This document shows, piece by piece, positions 7,493-15,142 of a stretch of 64,000 nucleotides of DNA (its first letter is position 1; each line of letters starts with the position of its first letter). Source of the stretch: Siderastrea radians. Taxonomy: Eukaryota; Cnidaria; Anthozoa; Scleractinia; Rhizangiidae. The notes below the pieces were generated by a model. That model searched no databases and was not told the origin of the DNA. It was given only the letters and a program-made list of their open reading frames with translations. The position numbers and the translations under genes were made by a program. The stretch is taken from assembly GCA_964017195.1 (NCBI GenBank), contig OZ024888.1, positions 15,925,701-15,989,700 of the forward strand, read 5' to 3'.

Positions 7493-8419
7493 TTAAAAGA
7501 GACCTAGACGTCCACAGCTGATGGTCTCTAGACCTTTCTGCCAGTTGTCAACACTGTCACTGTACTTGGGGGGTGGTGGCGCTGGGGCTACCATCATTTC
7601 TTGACGATTCTTGAGCTCTTGAATTTCTCGCAACAATTGCTTCTCATAGTCTGTCAGGGGTCGTTCTCGTTCCACGTCCTCTTTACTTTGGACTCGAGGG
7701 GGCGGGCCAGGGATGTCCACGCCACGTTTGGGATATCCTTGCGCATCACGAGTAGACAAAGGAGATTCAGCTTGTTGGTCGGCTTTCTTGGGCGGGTTGT
7801 CATGAAACCAACTCCAGTACTTGGGACCCAACGGTTGATCGGCCCATCGGAAGAAGCCACACTGTTTCTTGGAACAATTCAGAAACAAGCGATCGGGGTT
7901 CTGGGTCGAATGACTTTGTTGCAGCGTGGCGGGTTCACGGCAAAAGCATTGCAAACAAGTCCACATGTCCAACACTTCTACATGAGGTTGACTATACACG
8001 GCTTTCATATACTCTGGGGCTTGATCTTGTCCACAAAACAGCAAACACGGTTGGATGGGACATTTCACATACTTCCATCCCTTTTGAGATTCTCGGGCCT
8101 CCAAACGCACGTCATGGCAAGGACATACCATATAGTCCACGGAACTAGCTAGGGCTCTTTCACTGTTGGCTTTCGCTTGAGCATAGTCCTCCGCATTGTC
8201 ATACACGGTCGTCAGAGTGAATTGAGGTGATGGTGGTGTAGATTGCTCCACCATGTCATTCAATTCTTTCATCATGTCTTCCACGGCGGCTCGGGTATCT
8301 TCCACCACTTCGCGCACCACAGGATCACAGTCCACGGGCGTCATCGTTTGAATGGTGTTCTTCTTCTTCTTGTTCCCCGCAGGGTGTACGCTTGGCTTTC
8401 TCTTCCGTTCGACCGACAT
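7493..8419 (-). CDS. GRF-type zinc-finger protein
   Basis: The 308-residue protein has a basic N terminus (KRKP..KKKK, a possible nuclear signal), an acidic helical segment, and two zinc-binding modules. The second reads CLQC...NPDRLFLNCSKKQCGFFRWAD (about residues 155-194), matching the GRF zinc finger of APE2, TOP3A and NEIL3-type proteins, which binds single-stranded nucleic acid. The first (about 99-129: CPC, CPIQPC) looks like a divergent version. A Pro-rich segment and a probable coiled coil near the C terminus follow. The ATG at 8419 is chosen because a TATAAAAAGG box (8452-8460) lies inside any longer reading. A role in replication or repair of the element is inferred. Confidence 0.8.
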   Translation of the reverse strand: MSVERKRKPSVHPAGNKKKKNTIQTMTPVDCDPVVREVVEDTRAAVEDMMKELNDMVEQSTPPSPQFTLTTVYDNAEDYAQAKANSERALASSVDYMVCPCHDVRLEARESQKGWKYVKCPIQPCLLFCGQDQAPEYMKAVYSQPHVEVLDMWTCLQCFCREPATLQQSHSTQNPDRLFLNCSKKQCGFFRWADQPLGPKYWSWFHDNPPKKADQQAESPLSTRDAQGYPKRGVDIPGPPPRVQSKEDVERERPLTDYEKQLLREIQELKNRQEMMVAPAPPPPKYSDSVDNWQKGLETISCGRLGLF

Positions 8420-8620
8420 CGTGCTCAAGATTTTCACCCCTACTACCGAGGCCTTTTTATACCTTAGACCCTTGACTGTCATTGGTCAGCTTGTCCTGAC
8501 CTTATAAGGACTTGGTATCTTCCCATTGGTCAGCTTTTCCCTATCCCCTCTCGTGTTCCCATTGGTCCGTTGTCCCTATTTAAGGAGCTCCCTTGGTCCC
8601 TGAATCGTCATTCCAAGTAG
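8420..8620. promoter_or_regulatory. Divergent promoter with three CCAAT boxes
   Basis: This 200-base gap separates the leftward GRF zinc-finger gene from the rightward 76-residue gene. It holds a minus-strand TATAAAAAGG at 8452-8460 and a plus-strand TATTTAAGG-like box at about 8576-8584. Between them ATTGGTC (inverted CCAAT box) occurs three times at roughly 8480, 8523 and 8561. The layout indicates one shared regulatory region firing both ways through host factors such as NF-Y. Confidence 0.6.
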
Positions 8621-8851
8621 ATGGACTACTACCAAGATCTCAACCGAGACGACTTTTCTTCCACCAACGACTATTTGGCTGAACGGGTCAAACGAGGTCT
8701 GGCAGCGGGATTCACGTTCCAACAGTGCCGACAGCATCACGTCATTGATTTCGGTTTGGCCTTAGGGTTGACTCCCACCGAGATTCTAGCTATTGTTGGT
8801 CCTGACACCGGGTACGTATTTCCCAACGAATGCCTCCCAACATCGACATGA
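8621..8851 (+). CDS. Unknown 76-residue protein overlapping the SLOG gene
   Basis: A short protein (MDYYQDLNRDDF start) without recognised domain, located about 37 bases downstream of a TATA-like element. Its stop codon overlaps the following gene: the two frames share 22 bases, and an ATGA sequence at 8848-8851 combines the stop with an in-frame Met of the SLOG protein. This arrangement could couple termination with re-initiation, or the two parts could be joined by frameshifting. Copy B is cut before this point, so conservation cannot be checked here. Confidence 0.55.
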   Translation: MDYYQDLNRDDFSSTNDYLAERVKRGLAAGFTFQQCRQHHVIDFGLALGLTPTEILAIVGPDTGYVFPNECLPTST

Positions 8852-9525
8852 TCGGAGAACAAGATCTCGGTGCCTTGGAACTGCAAGTGGGTCATGGTCA
8901 TGTGGTCTACACAGGGGGAGCCAAAGGTACGGATGCCCTCGTCGAAGAACATGCCAAACACTTTGGGATGCAACTCGAAGTCCTGGTCCCCCCGAACCAT
9001 CCTCGAGCCACTTTCATCACCCCTTCTACGGTGGAAGTCCTGATGCTGGCCAACCCACATCTTCACCAGGCAGCGGAGAAACTAGGGAAAAAAATGCCCA
9101 GTCATTTTTACACCCTGCAATTGCTGCAACGCAATTATCAATTGGCCAAAAAAGCCCATACCCTCTATGCCTTTGGCATCTTGGAACCGGATCATAAACG
9201 CGTGAAAGGAGGCACTGGTTGGACTGTGCAATTGGCTATGGATCAAGGCAAACCCGTCTACCTCTTTGACATACCCAGTCAATCATGGTACCGTTCAGAC
9301 CATTACTACCAAGTCAATGAGAATGCCGCCACCCTGGTGACTGGCAGTCAATTTGTTCCTTGGGGACCCAAAAAGCCCACCCTTCATCAAAGCAGTGCTA
9401 TCGTGGGATCCCGGGATGTGGACGAGAAAACCCGAGCAGAAATTCAAGCCTTGTTCAACCGCACGTTCTGTCTACCCGAGAACATTGATCAATTACGCAT
9501 GGAACTGGAAGACTTTCATTTGTAA
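8830..9525 (+). CDS. SLOG/YspA-type Rossmann protein
   Basis: The 231-residue protein contains YTGGAKGTDALVEEHA (about 27-42) followed by LEVLVPP, and GGTGWTVQLAMDQGKPVYLFD at about 127-147. These are the nucleotide-binding loops of the SLOG superfamily (YspA/cpYpsA, LOG, DprA relatives), which bind nucleotides or nucleotide-derived ligands. In animals such domains occur in proteins linked to nucleotide signalling. In a virus-like element it might sense, bind or process a nucleotide signal, or assist DNA handling as DprA does; that part is inference. It follows the 76-residue gene with an overlap and ends just before a T-rich tandem repeat. Confidence 0.78.
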   Translation: MPPNIDMIGEQDLGALELQVGHGHVVYTGGAKGTDALVEEHAKHFGMQLEVLVPPNHPRATFITPSTVEVLMLANPHLHQAAEKLGKKMPSHFYTLQLLQRNYQLAKKAHTLYAFGILEPDHKRVKGGTGWTVQLAMDQGKPVYLFDIPSQSWYRSDHYYQVNENAATLVTGSQFVPWGPKKPTLHQSSAIVGSRDVDEKTRAEIQALFNRTFCLPENIDQLRMELEDFHL

Positions 9526-9526
9526 T

Positions 9527-9660
9527 TTCTTAGTTTTTATTTTTTAGTTTTTATTTTTTTCCAATTGTACATATTTTTTACTTTTTATTTTTTCAAATTG
9601 TAGTTTTTCCAATTGTAAATATTTTTTAGTTTTTATTTTTTTTTTCAATTGTAAATAGGA
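9527..9660. repeat. T-rich tandem repeat after the SLOG gene
   Basis: About four imperfect units based on TTTTTATTTTTTCCAATTGTA fill the space right after the SLOG stop codon. Both flanking genes converge here. The repeat may act as a transcription end region, with AATAAA-type signals also present at 9720-9805. It is absent from the corresponding places in copy B that are visible. Confidence 0.6.
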
Positions 9661-9809
9661 GCGCCCCACCCCGCGTAGCAAAGAACACAGACAACCCTTT
9701 GTAACATCAACTCTTTTAATTAAAATAAAAACTGACAACACTGAGTTTGCACTATGGTCATAAATAAATGTCTCTTGACTCACAGTTGCCTTGACTCACA
9801 ATAAAATGT

Positions 9810-10352
9810 TCAAGGAAACAAAACACGTCGCACTTGGTTTAATCTGATGGCCTGTTGCCTCCTCTCACGCTCCTCTTCCAGCCGCCGCTCCCTCACCCTT
9901 GCCATGTCCCCGAAATAAACTCTGATCCTTTGCCATGGTCGGCTCGCATACACAGAAGGCAGGTACAAGTTCAGTTCATTGTCCATTTCCCTGAAATGTT
10001 CTAATGACATGGGCCACCGACGCTCCAAGTTGGACCACACGCGGTGCCGGTAGACCCATGGGATAATCCTTTCGACAAGGGTGCCAAGCAACATTTCTAC
10101 ACTCTGTGACTGTGGGTAACCCGCACGGTGAGCATTTTCCGTCCGCACCATAGCCAGCAAAAACAACTCAAAAAATGCAGCCACACGCTGTCGTGTCAAG
10201 CGACGCCAGGTCTCCTCTCCTCGCTCGTACATGCGTTCGGCCTGACGTTCCAAATGGGTCCTCTCCCTTCCCACGCGTGTCCTCAATACCTCCTCACCAT
10301 GCTCATTCACCTCGCTGGCTAGACAGCCCAAGGGCCTTCTCGTTTCGGACAT
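9810..10352 (-). CDS. Unknown Arg/Glu-rich 180-residue protein
   Basis: The protein begins MSETRRPLG when read from the first ATG (10352); the frame is open upstream only through a TTG. It is rich in Arg and Glu and is likely helical, with a long charged C-terminal helix (ARVRERRLEEERERRQQAIRL) and a Trp-containing middle (YRHRVWSNLERRWPMS). No known domain is recognised. It shares the GC-rich divergent promoter with the RING-like gene, with a TATATA at about 10431-10437 placed 80 bases from the ATG. It occupies the place that the 51401 gene has at the other element end, but the proteins do not look alike. Confidence 0.6.
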   Translation of the reverse strand: MSETRRPLGCLASEVNEHGEEVLRTRVGRERTHLERQAERMYERGEETWRRLTRQRVAAFFELFLLAMVRTENAHRAGYPQSQSVEMLLGTLVERIIPWVYRHRVWSNLERRWPMSLEHFREMDNELNLYLPSVYASRPWQRIRVYFGDMARVRERRLEEERERRQQAIRLNQVRRVLFP

Positions 10353-10424
10353 TTTCGCTCTCTTGAACTGACATAAGTCAAGACAGCACGAACTCAAAGC
10401 TAGGAGTGACGTCCTGTGGCCTCG

Positions 10425-10600
10425 CTTGACTTATATACCCCGATTCGCGCAATGCCTCATGGTCTATCTAAGGAGGGGGGGAGGGGGGTCCCCCCACCTC
10501 TTCCCCTCCCACAGCATGATGGGCCCTTCTCTCATTGGGCCATTCCCTCCCACGTGACCCTTTTGTTTCTCTATAAAAAAACCACCGTCCCATTTCATGT
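10425..10600. promoter_or_regulatory. GC-rich divergent promoter, right-end version
   Basis: The region contains minus-strand TATATA near 10431, a polypurine/polypyrimidine tract with the palindrome GGGGGGTCCCCCC at 10493-10505, an inverted CCAAT (CATTGGGCC), CACGTGAC and plus-strand TATAAAAA at about 10572-10580. The core from the palindrome through CACGTG to the TATA box is closely similar, in inverted orientation, to 51215-51340 at the left end of copy B. There it drives the DNA polymerase. The G-tract could form a quadruplex. Confidence 0.68.
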
Positions 10601-10662
10601 TTCAAACCCATTGATGATCCAGGCATTCGTTCAGAAGCCCAACAAGTGATCCTTTTCACCTC

Positions 10663-11508
10663 ATGGCTCAATCCAAACCATGTTTTGTGTGTAAGAAACC
10701 TTTCACCAAACAAACCATTTTGATGTGCTGCCAACAACCCTGTCATCTAACCTGTGCCGCCCGCTGGGGAAAAGAAAGTACCAATCCTAACAGTGGTTGC
10801 TTTAGATGCCAACAAGGAACTAGCATCCACGTCCTTGAAATCCTCAATGAAGAATGGAAAGAAGACCCCCAATTTATGAAAGAAGTCAAACGTCACTGGT
10901 TCCAACATACTTATCCGGGAATCACACATCACCTCCTTCCTCTCTGGTATGGTATCGCTTATGAATTGAAGTGCGGTGAACCCATATCTTTGGGAGGCGT
11001 CCAAGGGTTCTGGGGAAAACACAACATCAGGTATTCCCCATCTGAAGAAATCCATTTTCTTGGCCACACCCCAAGCGAAGTCATATCGACGATGAAACAA
11101 CTGAATCCTTTCCCTGACGCTCCGTGTGTCGTCTGTGACAAAGATGTCAGCACTCAAATCATATTGACCTGCTGCCGACTCCCCTGTCATGTAGCCTGTG
11201 CTGACAACTGGAGAAAGAATCCTCATCTAATCACCCGATGTATTCACATCGGACACCTCCATTCCACCACAGTCATTCAAATCCTCAATTACGATTGGAA
11301 ACAAGACCCCCAATTTGTGAAAGAAGTCGAACGTATCTGGAATGGATATCTGTGGTATGGTATTTGTCATACAGGCAACGGAGCCGCTGAAGGATTCTGG
11401 GGAAAAATCTTCAAGTATCCAGATAGAAGCAACAACATACCCCATTTTCTTGGCCACACCCAAAGCGAAGTCCTTTCACACATGAAGAACATTTTGAGTT
11501 CTCAGTAA
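10663..11508 (+). CDS. Tandem RING-like zinc-finger protein
   Basis: The 281-residue protein consists of two homologous halves. Each has a RING or treble-clef pattern, CxxC...CC...PCHxxCAxxW...CxxC, with Cys7/10/22/27-His28-Cys31-Cys46/49 in the first. In the second, Cys155/158/170/175-His176-Cys179-Cys193 is followed by His in place of the last Cys. Each is followed by a WKEDPQF/WKQDPQF block, a GFWGK block and HFLGHTPSEV/HFLGHTQSEV. It could be a ubiquitin ligase acting on host proteins, or a nucleic-acid binder. It lies directly inside the terminal repeat in the slot taken by the polymerase at the other end. AATAAA follows at about 11588. Confidence 0.72.
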   Translation: MAQSKPCFVCKKPFTKQTILMCCQQPCHLTCAARWGKESTNPNSGCFRCQQGTSIHVLEILNEEWKEDPQFMKEVKRHWFQHTYPGITHHLLPLWYGIAYELKCGEPISLGGVQGFWGKHNIRYSPSEEIHFLGHTPSEVISTMKQLNPFPDAPCVVCDKDVSTQIILTCCRLPCHVACADNWRKNPHLITRCIHIGHLHSTTVIQILNYDWKQDPQFVKEVERIWNGYLWYGICHTGNGAAEGFWGKIFKYPDRSNNIPHFLGHTQSEVLSHMKNILSSQ

Positions 11509-11880
11509 GCTCATCAAAAGGAACACTTATCAAAGAGGAACTCAAAGGAAACCATTTTTTTTCAGTTATTGTAAAAACCTATAACAATAAACGTGATTTA
11601 TTCATTTTGTGTTGTTTTCACTCCAAGGGTTACCCACGTTCAAGAAATTGGACTTTGGACTTTGAGCCTGCGTTTCTCAGCGGTTTTCACCCACCTTGAG
11701 CCCACGATCGATTTTTTGGACTGCTCAGCGGTTTCTCATCCTAAAACACGTGACTTCCGGTTCCCATGAGCCCGCGATCCCTTTTTCACACCTGGTCAGC
11801 GGTTTCCCATCCTAAAAACACGTGACTTCCGGTTCCGGGTCATGACGTCATTAATTTGCTCTCGACCAATCAGAAGCCAG
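11506..11880. repeat. Terminal inverted repeat of copy A (right end)
   Basis: This segment is the reverse complement, with some divergence, of 46646-47015. It ends in GAAGCCAG at 11880, after which the two copies no longer match. Two units of about 70 bases each carry CAGCGGTTTC(C/T)CATCCTAAAA and CACGTGACTTCCGGTTCC, and a CRE-like ATGACGTCAT lies near the tip. These are E-box, ETS and CREB type sites, so the repeat may be a promoter or enhancer as well as the integrase substrate. The target duplication cannot be read because the other end lies outside the window. Confidence 0.85.
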
Positions 11881-11909
11881 CATTAGCACCCATACGAGCG
11901 CAGTGTACT

Positions 11910-12007
11910 ACTGACATCCAATGTCCGCGGTAACTAAGGCAAGTGTTCCTTAACAACGGCGGACATCCAATGTTCGCTGTAACTAAGGCAAATGTTTCTT
12001 GACAATG
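11910..12007. repeat. Two-unit direct repeat of about 49 bases
   Basis: Two neighbouring units share GACATCCAATGT(C/T)CGC followed by GTAACTAAGGCAA. They lie just outside the end of copy A. The pattern is a simple local duplication with no further sign of function. Confidence 0.6.
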
Positions 12008-12014
12008 GCCGCGG

Positions 12015-12173
12015 TTAAAGGCACCTTTCAAGAAATGTCTTCATTTCATCGTGGTAGTTGATATGCTCTCTGAGTACTATTTCGTGTTCTTCAGAGATTG
12101 TTGAATTTTCTGCACCACCAAGTAATACTCTGTCATAAGAGCTATCCCACGACATTTCCTCAACATCAGACAT
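12015..12173 (-). CDS. Possible small frame or first exon (52 residues)
   Basis: A leftward ATG-initiated frame begins MSDVEEMSWDSSYD and encodes 52 acidic residues. Composition and the downstream CpG-containing stretch would fit a host gene 5' exon or a repeat-borne frame, but no family is recognised and no splice site is convincing. Listed because it has a clean start and stop. Confidence 0.25.
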   Translation of the reverse strand: MSDVEEMSWDSSYDRVLLGGAENSTISEEHEIVLREHINYHDEMKTFLERCL

Positions 12174-13403
12174 ATTGACAATTTATTAAAAACTGGACTA
12201 GGTATATTGGATTTCTAGCATTTTGATTGGCTCAACGTAGCTAGGCTATCAGCTCATATACCTGCCAAATATGGTCAATGAACACTCAACAACAAAGTGA
12301 GCTGAAAGTTTTTTCCTTGCGAGCGACCCGGCGATAAAAATGGACGAGAAAAATCACTTGGCAGCGAATTTAAATCAAGCAGAAATTCCAACAGCGTCAC
12401 CGCAAAGCATCACCAACAGCGTCGTCTAACACAAGTCAAGAGTGTTTGAAGAAACTGTGCAGAAATAGAAAATTAAGCATTAAGCGTTGTGTTTACAATT
12501 ATAATTTCTTTCATCGATCGTCACGTCGATCATTGAAATTGAACAAACGGTAAGATTTATCAGAAAGGGTTTCCACTTCAAAATATCAAGACGAGACATA
12601 AAATAAAACACAGTGAAATGGGGCAGGAGCATTCATGGCGAGTCTAAACAAGTACCAAAAAAATACAGCTGCAAACTACCAAGAAGGAAGGGCGAGATTG
12701 TTTTTCGGCTTTAACACGCAAAATTGACACTGGTTTACCTGCACTTGTTGTAGCTCTGTGTTCCAACAGGTCCAAATGCTCAGATAGAAATCGGATGCCA
12801 TGTAAACGGAGTTGAATCGCTTTTCCAGTTGTTTGAATGTTGTTTTTACCATTCCGTCCGCAACCTCTAAACCGAGAACAACTGCATTTTGCGCTTTGCG
12901 TTTAACAAACTATGATGGTGAATTCTAATGTTCCTCGCTACAGTAATCTTGCTTCTGAGCTGCATAGAAATTACCTCTTCAAGTTCAACTGTTCAAATTT
13001 GTTCTGTCTTCAGTTCGATCAAACACGCACATGATGGCTCCGTTGTGCGAACAGCCGGATTACAAACTTGTTCAGTTTCAACTCCAGAAGCTATATGGTG
13101 AAATTGTACAACTTCAATCCGCTTTGAACGATGATTACAACAATGTTGAGGAAAAATCAAATATGTACCATATTTCAGAGCCAATAATTAGAAGATTTTT
13201 TCCTAAACGTGTGCTACTTTGTTCACTTTCGAGCAGTTTTCATTGATTCATTCAGCTTTGCAATGAAACGCTGCAACACTTCGCAAGGTTTTCGCGCCTT
13301 TTTCTTTCAGTCATGTGATCGATTCTTGTTCCGTTTAAATTTCTTTTCTCATTTTTCCCGTTCTTTCTTGATTTTTTTTTAATGGTGGTTAAGTTTTTAA
13401 TAA

Positions 13404-13517
13404 AACAATTATTCTACTCGGGCTTGCTGGATATCAAATGATTATAACCAACTCGGCGCTACGCGCCTCGTTGGTTATCTATCATTCGATATCCAGCGCG
13501 CCCTCGTAGAATAATTG
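13404..13517. repeat. Palindromic MITE-like element
   Basis: The two arms, about 50 bases each, pair almost perfectly: AATTATTCTACTCGGGC...GATATCAAATGATTATAACCAAC on the left and the complement on the right. The short loop reads CGGCGCTACGCGCC, itself self-complementary. Elements of this form are abundant in cnidarian genomes. No coding capacity. Confidence 0.65.
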
Positions 13518-13579
13518 TTAATTATGTGAAACAGTGTTAATTGCTGCTTTTATACAAAAAGAAGGGGGTTTCCCTTTTT

Positions 13580-13705
13580 GTTACGAATTAGGATGACCCA
13601 ACGCCTAAATATAGTTTTAAGCGGTTTTTGAATATGATGTCAGCTTATTGAAAGAAAAACCCCCTTGTCACTATATTTAGACGTGAGGTCAGTACATTTC
13701 GTAAC
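13580..13705. repeat. Short inverted-repeat element (MITE-like)
   Basis: Ends GTTACGAA...CCTAAATATAGT on the left match the complement of ACTATATTTAGACG...TTCGTAAC on the right over about 38 bases, with some mismatches. The interior is about 50 bases. This is likely a non-autonomous DNA element; the autonomous relative is not in the window. Confidence 0.55.
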
Positions 13706-14509
13706 ACCGAAAGTTCTGGATCATTCTGTTCGAACATATGAACGCAGGAGCTCAGAGAGAAATCAAAGCGACATGATTGTGCTATTTCTTAAGTTTTACT
13801 TGATTGTCGCCGAACTTTATTCGCCGTGAGAAGAATAACATATGAGTGTGTTCAGGCGATTGAAGAGGCACTGTATAATAAAACGAGCTTCGATCAACCT
13901 CCTGTTCTTGACAAAGACTATCGATCGTTCGAAGGCTCTTCGAACACAAATCTAAGCAACGGTATCACTCTGGCATCTTATATGGGGGTAACAAATGACT
14001 GCGGCTTCAAACTGAACATAAACTTAAGTGACATTGAAACTCTGATTCGATTTTTTCCCGAAACGTTACGATTGGAAACACATGCCGTGTTCGAGAGGAC
14101 CTGGGACTCCAGGAAATTCTGAAGGGGACCAGGATTCGAGGATCGGGGATTGAGGAACACGCGCCACGAAGCACCCCCTACAAGGGTTTTGCCCTTTTTT
14201 CATGACCCGTCACACAACGTTACGAGTGACAGTCACGCTTTGTATCACGCAATGCCATGCGTGACTGTCTCGCTTTTTTTGTTTTTTCAACTTAGAGAGG
14301 AAAAATCGCATTATGGAGCCATATCTTGGCCTGAAATGGGGTAGCCATCTTCATCACGAGTTGGGGGCATTATTTTTGAAACACACTCACGAGTAATAAA
14401 CCTTATGTGTGTTATTTTGGGAGGTGTTAGCAGCTCAACAAAAAAATAATAAATTGTTTGCAAGGTTGCAATCATTTTTCCTGCGTATATAATTAGTTTT
14501 TGAAAAATC

Positions 14510-14993
14510 TTACAATGGAGTGAATGTTTTGCTATACTTTTTACAAAAAAATAACGGTATTTCCATACAGTGGTCGGTTATAAAGTCATCAACCAGTTTT
14601 AATTTGTCACGGAACTCTTTTTGTTGAAGGTTCACCTCTGAGGGAGAACCTGATCTCATCAAGCACTTTTTTGTATTCGATCCGAGCAAAATTAGCCTGT
14701 TCAGCTTTTTTGTCATATTTCTTGAAACTTGTGACTCCTTTACAAATAAGACCCACTCCAGTTAAAGTTGCAATAACGACGGGGTTCAGCGTTATTCCCC
14801 CGGCCACTGCGGCGCTGATAATTAATTTACCAGGGGAAAGATTGCAAATAAAGTTTTTCCTACGATAGCAATGATATAGTTTTTCATACCCATAAGGTTT
14901 TTTGTGGTAGTAGGCATACAAATCTTTCAGAACTGCAATCGTCCCTTTAGAAAGTGTCGGATCGATATGGTTGAAGTCGTATATGTCACGCAT
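14510..14993 (-). pseudogene. Two-helix membrane protein of element C, frameshifted
   Basis: The frame starting at 14993 encodes MRDIYDF, a LYAYYHKKPYGYEKLYHCYRR segment, two hydrophobic segments (KLIISAAVAGGI and VVIATLTGVGLICKG) and a FARIEYKKVLDEI region. The coding signal then shifts frame at about 14645 and continues to 14510 with LKLVDDFITD. It is homologous to the membrane protein at 55303-55968 in copy B (LYAFYHQQWWCYRK, VVKGWNDFKQYRFK, AYAKAL-type blocks). The shared presence in both lineages argues for an ancestral Polinton function, perhaps in membrane passage or envelope modification. Confidence 0.72.
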
Positions 14994-15142
14994 TGTGGTA
15001 TATAATAACTGAAAAATGTTTATGGCGCTCTGTATTCAATCAATAGTAACAGTTCTTCATGTTTTACAACCGAAGCCAGTTCCACAGCCATAAGACCAAA
15101 CGCCAGTACTAAATTAATACTCATTGTCTATGATATAGTTGC

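Larger units (their letters stand above)
1..11880. mobile_element. Polinton/adintovirus-like element, copy A (right-hand part)
   Basis: This stretch carries the Polinton hallmark set of packaging ATPase, adenain-like protease, double jelly-roll capsid protein and DDE integrase. All read leftward, followed by accessory genes on both strands and a terminal inverted repeat ending at 11880. The same gene block with near-identical proteins recurs at 56878-64000 (copy B). The terminal repeat at 11506-11880 is the reverse complement of the one at 46646-47015, which fixes 11880 as the outer edge. The left end lies outside the window; by comparison with B about 11 kb including the DNA polymerase should precede base 1. 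Frames are intact, so the copy looks recent. Whether it is an endogenous virus or an active transposon cannot be told from sequence alone. Confidence 0.93.
11881..14509. other. Intervening DNA with small repeats, no clear gene
   Basis: This AT-rich stretch separates copy A from element C. It contains a short tandem duplication, two small inverted-repeat elements and a possible small leftward frame, described separately. Open frames at 13031-13246 and 13826-14122 code for 71 and 98 residues with no recognised motif; they could be exons of a host gene, but splice signals cannot be judged reliably. Otherwise nothing is supported. Confidence 0.4.

Noticed and set aside
8420..8482. Longer start of the GRF protein at 8482
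   Set aside because: The extension contains the TATA box of the gene; translation from 8419 is more likely.
13031..14122. Host gene with exons at 13031-13246 and 13826-14122
   Set aside because: No domain, no convincing splice sites and no codon pattern to link the frames.
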